Assembly: GCF_042956465.1 (NCBI RefSeq)
Contig: NZ_JBIBGL010000003.1
Coordinates: 682,001 to 746,000, forward strand
DNA: 64,000 bases
Reading direction: 5' to 3'
Source of the DNA: Embleya sp042956465
Lineage (GTDB): Bacteria; Actinomycetota; Actinomycetes; Streptomycetales; Streptomycetaceae
The stretch's first letter is position 1, and each line of letters begins with the position of its first letter. The notes beneath the pieces are model-generated. The model did not search any database and was not told the DNA's origin. It worked only from the letters and a program-made list of their open reading frames with translations. The position numbers and the translations under genes were made by a program. Below are positions 18,577 through 26,290 of the stretch, one piece after another.

Positions 18577-20036
18577 ATCGCGTGGTCCCACACCCGCCGC
18601 TCCTCCCGATCCGGATCCCCGACCACCGTCGCCGGCACGTCGAGCAGCATCGTGTGCCGCTCGATCGGGTCGTACCGGGGCCACTCCGGCAGCCCGTCGG
18701 CCACCGGAGGCCCGCCCCGGACGAACGCGGCCCACGCCTGCTGGATCCGGTCGGACAACTCCTGTGCCGCGGGCGGCACACCCCCGGTCAGCCAGCGGCC
18801 GAGCGGCGTGTCGAGCGTGCCGAACACGAACGGGATGTCGATCGCGTGCGGCGACCCGAGTCGTTGCGGATGCGCCCTGGGCGCCCAGCGGAAGCGGTAC
18901 ATGTAGGCCGTGCCGCCGGCCGCGAGCTGCGCCTCGGCGAGCCGGACGGTCGGTATCCCGTAGGACTCGGCGGTGAGCAGCCGGATCCGCCGCGAGCGCC
19001 CGTTCAGCTCCGGGTAGAGCTCCGCGTACGTGCGCACCAGGTCGGCCAGCGCGTCCGGACGGCGCAGGTTGGCCAGGTCGGCGGGTACCGGCTCGCGTGC
19101 GGCCGTGCCCTCCGTGACCACGAACATCTGCTCCTCGTCCTGGTTGGACCCGAGCAGGATCGGCACGTCGCCCCGGATCGCCCGCAGCGGGGCCACCGGC
19201 AGCGGCCCGGCCGGGTCGACCACCGGCCGGAACACGAACCGCGCCGTGCCGCGCCCGATCGCCTCGGCCTGTGCATCGAGCAGGTCGGCCACGGGCACCT
19301 CGATCAGCTCCGCGGCCCGGTCCGGGGTGATCCCGAGCGCGGCCAGCACGTCACCGGTGGCCTGCTCGGCCTCGGGCACGCTGCGCAACGTCTGCGCCCC
19401 GCCGCTCTGCACGATCGCCCGCCGGAAGAGCCCGCGCGCGGCGGGCAGCGCGAGCAGATTGGCGGTGAGCTTGGCCCCGGCCGAGACTCCGCCGAGGGTG
19501 ACCCGGCGGGGATCCCCGCCGAACGCGCCGATGTGCTCGCGCACCCAGCGCAGCCCTTGCACCACGTCCAGGAGCGCATTGGCCGAGGAGGCGGCGTACT
19601 CGTCGCCCAACAGGTGCCGCAGGTGCAACAGCCCCAGTACGCCGAGCCGGTAGGCGAGCGTGACCACCACCACGCCGCGCCGGGCGAACCCGCTGCCGTC
19701 GTAGACGCCCTCGAACGACGCGCCGCCGGTGTATCCGCCGCCGTGCACCCACACGAGCACCGGATGCGGGCCGGGTTGGGCGGGCGCGTGGATGTTCAGG
19801 TACAGGCAGTCCTCGTCGACGGCCACCGGGGCGGCCCCGTACTGACCCATCGGCTGCGGCGCCGCGCGGGCGAACTCGCGTGCGTCCCGATCCACGTCCC
19901 AGGCCGCGGGCGGCCCGGCCGGCCGAAACCGGGCCGGTCCCAGCGGCGGCGCGGCGAAGGGCACCCCCCGAAAGATCCGAACACCGTCCGACTCCTCGCC
20001 GATCAGGCCGCCCAGCGACGTTCGTACACGCACCAT
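18573..20036 (-). CDS. Carboxylesterase family (type B) alpha/beta hydrolase
   Basis: 487 residues from ATG 20036; ATG 20048 adds four residues and neither has a strong ribosome site. Family hallmarks: GVPFAAPPLGPARFRPA, EDCLYLNIHAP, oxyanion hole VWVHGGGYTGGAS, nucleophile elbow VTLGGVSAGAKL (GxSxG), and HAIDIPFVFGTLDTP with the catalytic His region. The nucleophile motif GGVSAGA varies the usual GESAGA, with Val replacing Glu. No signal peptide. Its start overlaps the 3' tail of the TrmH remnant. Confidence 0.88.
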   Translation of the reverse strand: MVRVRTSLGGLIGEESDGVRIFRGVPFAAPPLGPARFRPAGPPAAWDVDRDAREFARAAPQPMGQYGAAPVAVDEDCLYLNIHAPAQPGPHPVLVWVHGGGYTGGASFEGVYDGSGFARRGVVVVTLAYRLGVLGLLHLRHLLGDEYAASSANALLDVVQGLRWVREHIGAFGGDPRRVTLGGVSAGAKLTANLLALPAARGLFRRAIVQSGGAQTLRSVPEAEQATGDVLAALGITPDRAAELIEVPVADLLDAQAEAIGRGTARFVFRPVVDPAGPLPVAPLRAIRGDVPILLGSNQDEEQMFVVTEGTAAREPVPADLANLRRPDALADLVRTYAELYPELNGRSRRIRLLTAESYGIPTVRLAEAQLAAGGTAYMYRFRWAPRAHPQRLGSPHAIDIPFVFGTLDTPLGRWLTGGVPPAAQELSDRIQQAWAAFVRGGPPVADGLPEWPRYDPIERHTMLLDVPATVVGDPDREERRVWDHAM

Positions 20037-20383
20037 GGCACCGAGCATAGGACCCGCCGTCGGAGCAGACCCGCGAGCTTGTACGCGACCAGGGACCCGG
20101 CCACCGCGACATCGAGACTCGTGCCGGTGCCGATCATCGGGATCTCCACCATCTCGTCGAGGTGGGGGAACGCCTCGGACGGGATGCCGTCGCTCTCGTG
20201 GCCGAGCACGGCGATGGTGGGGCAGCGGGCGGGTTCGAGGTCGGCGAGGCGAACCGCGTCGTCGGCGAGTTCGACACCGAATACGGCGAACGGCGCCGCA
20301 TTGCGCCCACGGGAGCAGGCTCGGATACTCCGCGAGCCGGATGCCGGTGCCGACGCGGGCGTGACACGCTTCCTGGGAAACAT
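20003..20383 (-). pseudogene. TrmH/SpoU RNA methyltransferase, C-terminal remnant
   Basis: The part at 20063-20284 reads as the last third of a TrmH-family methyltransferase: FGVELADDAVRLADL, IAVLGHESDGIPSEAF, VEIPMIGTGTSLDVAVAGS, LVAYKLAGL. These are the knot motifs for AdoMet binding. The N-terminal 120 or so residues expected in such proteins are absent; the 30 codons before the match are unrelated, and the divergent metallophosphoesterase begins just upstream. The 3' end runs 19 codons beyond the match into the esterase start region. I read this as a truncated gene. Confidence 0.7.
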
Positions 20384-20405
20384 CCATTCACCCGGGAGTC
20401 CTGCC

Positions 20406-21701
20406 TTGACCGTTGTCCTGGTGATCGTCGCGGCCGTGGCCGTGCTCGCGCTGCTGGTCGGCGTGCACCTCTACGTGTGGCGGCGGCTGGTGCGCGACAC
20501 CACCCGGTCGGGGCTCGTGCGGCGGATCGGCGCGGGCGCGGTGATCGCCCTCGGGCTGTCGATGGTGGGTGCGCTGGTCCTGCCCAAGGCGTTCGGCCCG
20601 CGCGGCACGGAGTGGATCGCGTGGCCGGGCTTCGTCTGGATGGCCCTGCTGTTGTACGTCGTGCTCGCGCTCGGAGTGCTGGAGGTGCCCCGGGTGCTCG
20701 CGCTGCGGGCGCTGCGGCGGCGCGCGACGGCCGAGCCGGTGTCGGCCGAGCTGTCGGCCGAACTGCCGGTCGCGGTGCCCGTCGGCGCGGACGGGCCGGA
20801 TCCGGACGGCGGGGAGCCCGCCCCACCGGCTCCCGCACCGCAGGCCGCCGCCCCGGGCACGCCCCTGGGGCCGGATCGCCGCCTGGTGCTGAGCCGGTCG
20901 GTCGCGCTGTTGGCGGCGGGCACCTCGCTGGGCACCGTCGGCTATGGGATGACCCGGGCCCTGGGCGCACCGCGCACGGTGCGGGTGCGCATACCGGTCG
21001 CGCGGCTGGATCCGCGGCTGGCCGGGTTCCGGATCGCGGTGGTCGGCGACATCCACCTGGGTCCGCTGCTCGGGCGCGCACACACCACGCGGGTGGTGGA
21101 GACGATCAACCGGACCAATCCGGACCTGGTCGCCATCGTCGGCGACCTGGCCGACGGCACGGCCGGGCAACTGGGCGGCGACGCCGCGCCGTTGCGGCGG
21201 CTGACCAGCCGATACGGCAGCTTCTTCGTCACCGGCAACCACGACTACATGTCCGGTGCGGCGGACTGGGTCGCCGAACTCGCCGAGTTGAACGTACGCA
21301 CGCTGGCCAACGATCGGCTGGAGATCGCCCGGGGCGGCGCCGCCTTCGACCTGGCCGGGGTCAACGACGTCACCGGCAAGTCCCACCACGACGGCCCGAA
21401 CTTCGCCAAGGCACTGGGCAATCGCGACCCGTCCCGCCCGGTGGTGCTGCTCGCCCACCAGCCGGTCCAGGTGGACGACGCCGCCAAGTACGACGTCGAC
21501 GTGCAACTCTCCGGCCACACCCACGGCGGCCAGATGTTCCCGGTCCAACTCCTGGTCAAGCTCGACCAGCCGGCCGTCGCCGGCCTGCACAGGGTCGACG
21601 ACACGATGCTCTACATCACCAGAGGCGCCGGCTTCTGGGGCCCACCGGTCCGCATCGGCGCACCCCCGGAGGTCACGATGGTGGAACTCCACCCGAAGTA
21701 G
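20406..21701 (+). CDS. Membrane-anchored metallophosphoesterase
   Basis: 431 residues from TTG 20406 (GGGAG 7 nt upstream); GTG 20361 is the alternative. Residues 1-100 contain about three membrane helices (TVVLVIVAAVAVLALLVGVH and following). A Pro-rich linker and another hydrophobic stretch (SRSVALLAAGTSLGTVGYGM) come next. The calcineurin-like domain has VVGDIHLGP, AIVGDLADG, FVTGNHDYM, LLAHQP and LSGHTHGGQMFP: the full DxH, GDxxD, GNHD, GHTH set. It resembles YkuE/YaeI-type enzymes that act on membrane lipids such as UDP-sugar or lipid phosphodiesters. Confidence 0.88.
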   Translation: MTVVLVIVAAVAVLALLVGVHLYVWRRLVRDTTRSGLVRRIGAGAVIALGLSMVGALVLPKAFGPRGTEWIAWPGFVWMALLLYVVLALGVLEVPRVLALRALRRRATAEPVSAELSAELPVAVPVGADGPDPDGGEPAPPAPAPQAAAPGTPLGPDRRLVLSRSVALLAAGTSLGTVGYGMTRALGAPRTVRVRIPVARLDPRLAGFRIAVVGDIHLGPLLGRAHTTRVVETINRTNPDLVAIVGDLADGTAGQLGGDAAPLRRLTSRYGSFFVTGNHDYMSGAADWVAELAELNVRTLANDRLEIARGGAAFDLAGVNDVTGKSHHDGPNFAKALGNRDPSRPVVLLAHQPVQVDDAAKYDVDVQLSGHTHGGQMFPVQLLVKLDQPAVAGLHRVDDTMLYITRGAGFWGPPVRIGAPPEVTMVELHPK

Positions 21702-21735
21702 GCGGACTCGAACCGAAGCCCTGATGGGCGCCCCG

Positions 21736-22003
21736 TCACCGCATCCGCAGCAACGTGCCCGGGTCGAGCACGATCGGCGCGAACGCCGGCAGCGTGGTCA
21801 CGGAGCCCGGCTAGGCAGAGCCGGATGCCGCGTACGTGTCGCCGGCGAGCGTGTAGGTCTCGACGGTCAGGGTCTTGGGGTCCACGACCCGGCAACGGTG
21901 ACAACAACGGGATACCATCGAGGAGCTCGATGCGCACAAGCGAACTCTCCTGAACCGCGAACACGTCTCCGGCGGTCCACTCGTGATCGAAAACGGCACG
22001 CAT
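21736..22003 (-). pseudogene. Uma2 family gene with internal deletion and in-frame amber stop
   Basis: From ATG 22003 the first 40 codons read like a Uma2 N-terminus (SSLVRIELLDGIPLLSPLPG). In another frame the sequence jumps to a Uma2 C-terminus (RVVDPKTLTVETYTLAGDTY), then meets TAG at 21811-21813 and resumes in frame as PGSVTTLPAFAPIVLDPGTL before TGA at 21736. The catalytic middle (about 100 residues) is missing. Compare the intact gene at 16830-17405. Both the deletion/frameshift and the amber codon argue for a dead gene. Confidence 0.7.
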
Positions 22004-22166
22004 GTGCGCGCTCCCGAGGACGTCGGCTCCCTCGCCGGTTCACCGTAATTCTGGCAGCGCCACCTGCCCACGTCGGCTCGTCGCTCCTCGGCTCACCCGT
22101 CCGAGCTACACCTCCCGGCGGTCCCGGGGCCTTGAGGAGGCGCCGCGACCGCCGGGAGGCATGGGC

Positions 22167-22934
22167 TCAGACCGTCTCCGTCATACCTCCGTCGACCATC
22201 AGGTGGGTGCCCGTCACGAAGGAGGCCTCGTCGCTGAGCAGGAAGCGGACGGCGCCGGCGATTTCCTCCGGGCGGCCCAGCCTGCGCAGCGGGGAGCTGT
22301 TCTCCATCCGCTCCCGGGTGCCGGGCCGGGCGAAGGAGCGGGCGAGCATCGGGGTCTCGATGTAGCCGGGGCAGACCACGTTGCTGCGGATGTGGTACTC
22401 GGCGAGCTTGGCGGCGATCGAGCGGTTCAGGCCGAGCATGCCCGACTTGGATGCGCAGTAGGACGGGTTGAGCGCGTTGCCGACGATCGCGTTCAGCGAG
22501 GCGATGCCCACGATCGCGGACCCGGCGTGTTCGCGCAGGTGCGGGGTCAGGGCTTGGACCAGCAGCGCGAACGAGCGCAGGTTGACGTCCAGGACGCGGT
22601 CCCAGTTCTCCGCGGTGACCTCGGTGATCGGGGTCGAGTCGACGATGCCCGCCGCGTGCACGAAGCCGCCGATCGTGCCCAGCGCCTCGGCCGAGGCGTG
22701 GATCGCGGCAGGGTGGGCCTCGGTGTCGGTGACGTCCAGGGCCAGACCGAGCGCCGGCACCCCGTGCTCGGCCTCGATCTCCTTGGCCGCCTCCTCGACC
22801 GGGCCCGCCGCGATGTCCCACAGCGCGACGGGTCGGCCGGTCGCCGCCAGCGCCCGCGCGGTGGCCCGCCCGATGCCCGAGGCACCGCCGGTGATCACGA
22901 CGCCGGTCTCGGGTGATGTCTTGTGCGTACCCAT
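22167..22934 (-). CDS. Short-chain dehydrogenase/reductase (SDR)
   Basis: 255 residues from ATG 22934, preceded by GGAGGA at the right distance. Classical SDR motifs: cofactor loop VVITGGASGIGRATARAL, LDVTD, HAAGIVDS, active-site SLN with YCASKSGMLGLNRSIAAKLA (Tyr and Lys), and NVVCPGYIETPMLARSF. The end DEASFVTGTHLMVDGGM is typical. The residue after the cofactor strand (LWDIA, Asp) favours NAD(H). It is transcribed divergently from the exonuclease gene around a 17-bp palindrome. Confidence 0.93.
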   Translation of the reverse strand: MGTHKTSPETGVVITGGASGIGRATARALAATGRPVALWDIAAGPVEEAAKEIEAEHGVPALGLALDVTDTEAHPAAIHASAEALGTIGGFVHAAGIVDSTPITEVTAENWDRVLDVNLRSFALLVQALTPHLREHAGSAIVGIASLNAIVGNALNPSYCASKSGMLGLNRSIAAKLAEYHIRSNVVCPGYIETPMLARSFARPGTRERMENSSPLRRLGRPEEIAGAVRFLLSDEASFVTGTHLMVDGGMTETV

Positions 22935-22967
22935 TTCGAACTCCTCCGTGGACGGGTGGACCAAACA

Positions 22968-22984
22968 TCTGACGTACCGTCAGA
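22968..22984. promoter_or_regulatory. 17-bp palindrome in divergent SDR/exonuclease promoter region
   Basis: TCTGACG (22968-22974), TAC, CGTCAGA (22978-22984): perfect arms, 34 nt upstream of the SDR start and 35 nt upstream of the exonuclease start. The size suits a TetR- or GntR-type repressor; no such gene is adjacent. Confidence 0.6.
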
Positions 22985-23018
22985 ACAAAACCAGTGGTAG
23001 CACGCCCGCCGAGGTGTT

Positions 23019-23627
23019 GTGCTGACCGGCATGGCAAAACGACTGATGGACCTGCTGCTGGTGATCGATGTCGAGGCGACCTGCTGGGACGGCCCGACCC
23101 CGGAGGGGCAACGCAACGAGATCATCGAGATCGGCCTCGCCACCCTCGACATCGCCACCGGTGAGCGCGTCGACCGGCACGGCATCCTGGTTCGCCCCAC
23201 CCATTCCACCGTCGGCGCGTTCTGCACCGAGCTGACCACGCTGACCCAGGCGGATGTGGCGACCGGCCACACCTTCGCCGACGCATGCGCCCTGTTGCGC
23301 GGCGAGTTCAGGGCCCACCAGCGCGTCTGGGCGAGCTGGGGCGAGTACGACCGGCAGCAGTTCGAGCGCCAATGCGCCGCCGAGGGCGTCCCGTACCCGT
23401 TCGGCACCCGCCACCTCAACGCCAAGTCGCTGTACTCGCTCGCACACGGCCTGGACCGCGAACTCGGCATGGCCGCCGCCCTGGAGCACGCCGGCCTCCC
23501 GCTGGAGGGCACCCACCACCGAGGCATCGACGACGCGTGGAACATCGCCGAGCTGCTGGGCGGCATACTGCGTGCTTCGCGCCGGGATCGACCGGGTACC
23601 CGATCGGTGGCACCATCCGCCCCGTAG
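23019..23627 (+). CDS. DEDDh 3'-5' exonuclease (ERI-1/KapD-like)
   Basis: 202 residues from GTG 23019 (GAGG upstream); ATG 23031 is possible. First metal motif LLVIDVEATCW (D and E), second acidic site in ASWGEYDRQQF, third THHRGIDDAWNIAELL giving His and Asp: DEDDh arrangement. SLYSLAHGLDRELGMAAAL is as in ERI-1-like exonucleases. It may trim RNA or DNA 3' ends. Divergent from the SDR gene. Confidence 0.88.
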   Translation: MLTGMAKRLMDLLLVIDVEATCWDGPTPEGQRNEIIEIGLATLDIATGERVDRHGILVRPTHSTVGAFCTELTTLTQADVATGHTFADACALLRGEFRAHQRVWASWGEYDRQQFERQCAAEGVPYPFGTRHLNAKSLYSLAHGLDRELGMAAALEHAGLPLEGTHHRGIDDAWNIAELLGGILRASRRDRPGTRSVAPSAP

Positions 23628-23692
23628 ACCCCACGCGCCACACCCGCCCCTCCGGGCCCACGACCCCGGCGCACCGACCACGGCCGAGCCCA

Positions 23693-23728
23693 CGCAGATC
23701 CCGCAGGTCCCGCAGATCCCACACATCC
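23693..23728. repeat. Four 9-bp tandem repeats
   Basis: Four contiguous units close to CGCAGATCC (the second and fourth with base changes) lie in the intergenic stretch before the amidohydrolase. Short and of no obvious function. Confidence 0.5.
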
Positions 23729-23784
23729 CCAGGATCGCCCGGGATCTCGAAAGTTCCGAAAGTCCCGACAGGAGCAGCCGCACC

Positions 23785-25413
23785 ATGGCCCAGGACACCC
23801 CGAGCGCCGACCTGGTCCTGACCGGAACCGTGATCACGGTGGACGAGGACCGACCCCGCGCCGAGGCCGTGGCGATCGGCGCCGGTCGCATCCTGGCGGT
23901 CGGAGACGCCGCCGACATGCCGATCGGGCCCGCCACCCGCGTGGTCGAGCTGGGCGAGCGCTGCGTGCTCCCCGGATTCGTCGAGGCGCACGGCCACGCG
24001 GTGGCCGAGGCACTGCTGTTCGGCAAGGGATCCGTTGCGGACATCCGGGCCGCGTCGATGGACTCCGCCGAGGCCGTGCTCGCCGCGATCCGGGCGGGCG
24101 TCGCGAACGGGCACGAGCTGATGTACGGCTGGGACCCGCTCTCGTTTCCCGATCTGCCGCTCGCCGACCAGGACTTCCTGGACCGACTCGCCCCCGATCG
24201 CCCGCTGGTGGTGGTGCACCACTCGGGACATCTGGCCTGGTACAACCGCGAATCCGGCCGTCGACACGGCATCGACCGGAACAGCCCGGACCCACCCGGC
24301 GGCCGATACGGGCGCGACGCGCACGGCGAGCCGGACGGCTCGGCCTACGGCATCGAGGCGATCGCCGAGATCACCACGCCCACCGGACCGCTCCCCGGCC
24401 GCCGCGACGTACTGCCGCCCGGCCTGGCCGACACCCTGGCCGGGATGAGCGCCGTCGGCCTGACCATGGCCGGCGAGATGGCCTGTCTGGCGCCGTGGCG
24501 CGACGCGCTGCTCGACCCCGCCCGCAGACCCGCGCCGAGCACCCGACTGCGCCTGTACGAACCGGCTTCCGCCGCCCTGCGCAGCACCGGCCGACCCGAC
24601 GCCGGCGACGACCTGATCCGGCAGAACGGCATCAAGGTGTGGGTCGACGGCTCACCCTGGGCGGGCACGATCGCGGTGTCCTTCCCGTACCTGGACACCG
24701 AGCTGACCCGCCGACTCGGCGGCGGCGAACGCCCGCACGCGAGCACCAACTACACGTGGGACCAACTCGCCGAAGTGGTCGAGGCGTACTTCCCGCACGG
24801 CTGGCAACTCGCCTGCCACGCACACGGCGACCTCGCCATCGACATGATCCTGGACGTCTACGAGAGCGTGCTCACCCGCTACCCGCGCCCGGACCACCGG
24901 CTGCGGATCGAGCACGTCGGCGCGATGCGCCCGGACCAGTTCACCCGCGCGGCGGCCCTCGGGGTGACCGCGAGCGTGTTCATGGACCACGTCTACTTCT
25001 GGGGCGAGGTGCTCACCGACGAGTTGTTCGGGCCCAAGTACGGCGCCCGCTGGGCGGCGGCCGGGTCCGCGGTGGCCGCCGGCATGCGGATCTCGCTGCA
25101 CAACGACCCGCCCAGCACGCCGGAGAACCCGCTGCACAACATCACCGTCGCCACCACCCGACGCTCGCGCCGGGGCAGGGTGCTCGCCCCCGAGGAGCGG
25201 CTGACGGTGGCCCAGGCGATCCGCGCGCAGACCCTGGACGCGGCCTACCAGCTCTTCGCCGACGACATCACGGGCTCGATCACCCCGGGCAAGTACGCCG
25301 ACCTGGTGGTGCTGTCCGCCGACCCGTACACGGTCGCGCCGAGCGCGATCACCGATCTCGACGTGCTCGCCACCTTCCTGGCGGGCGAGCAGACCCACGG
25401 CGATCCGCTCTGA
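23785..25413 (+). CDS. YtcJ-like amidohydrolase (amidohydrolase-3 family)
   Basis: 542 residues from ATG 23785 (AGGAG 10 nt upstream). LPGFVEAHGHAVAEALLFGK carries a single HxH-type metal motif, YGWDPLSFPDLPLADQDFLD is typical, WQLACHAHGDLAID and LRIEHVGAM supply two further His ligands, and MRISLHNDPPSTPENPLHNI the late Asp. The C-terminus SITPGKYADLVVLSADPY is the standard beta-sandwich ending. These enzymes hydrolyse amide bonds such as formamides; the substrate here is unknown. Convergent with ppgK, 33 nt apart. Confidence 0.9.
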   Translation: MAQDTPSADLVLTGTVITVDEDRPRAEAVAIGAGRILAVGDAADMPIGPATRVVELGERCVLPGFVEAHGHAVAEALLFGKGSVADIRAASMDSAEAVLAAIRAGVANGHELMYGWDPLSFPDLPLADQDFLDRLAPDRPLVVVHHSGHLAWYNRESGRRHGIDRNSPDPPGGRYGRDAHGEPDGSAYGIEAIAEITTPTGPLPGRRDVLPPGLADTLAGMSAVGLTMAGEMACLAPWRDALLDPARRPAPSTRLRLYEPASAALRSTGRPDAGDDLIRQNGIKVWVDGSPWAGTIAVSFPYLDTELTRRLGGGERPHASTNYTWDQLAEVVEAYFPHGWQLACHAHGDLAIDMILDVYESVLTRYPRPDHRLRIEHVGAMRPDQFTRAAALGVTASVFMDHVYFWGEVLTDELFGPKYGARWAAAGSAVAAGMRISLHNDPPSTPENPLHNITVATTRRSRRGRVLAPEERLTVAQAIRAQTLDAAYQLFADDITGSITPGKYADLVVLSADPYTVAPSAITDLDVLATFLAGEQTHGDPL

Positions 25414-25446
25414 GCGCGTCGGCGCGCAGGGCCTCGGCGTCGGTCG

Positions 25447-26184
<738 letters not shown>

Positions 26185-26290
26185 GTGAGGCTCCTTCGCC
26201 GTCGCAAACCATCCACAACCTTGCGCACCATCCCCCTGCGGCGCGGGACGACCGCACTCATCGGCCGTTACCCCGCCCACGCGGGCCGAT

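Noticed and set aside
17475..21701. Very long plus-strand open frame of about 1400 codons
   Set aside because: Only its last 431 codons (from 20406) encode a real protein; the rest mirrors the minus-strand ISP and esterase genes and is Arg/Pro-rich low complexity, as expected opposite GC-rich codons.
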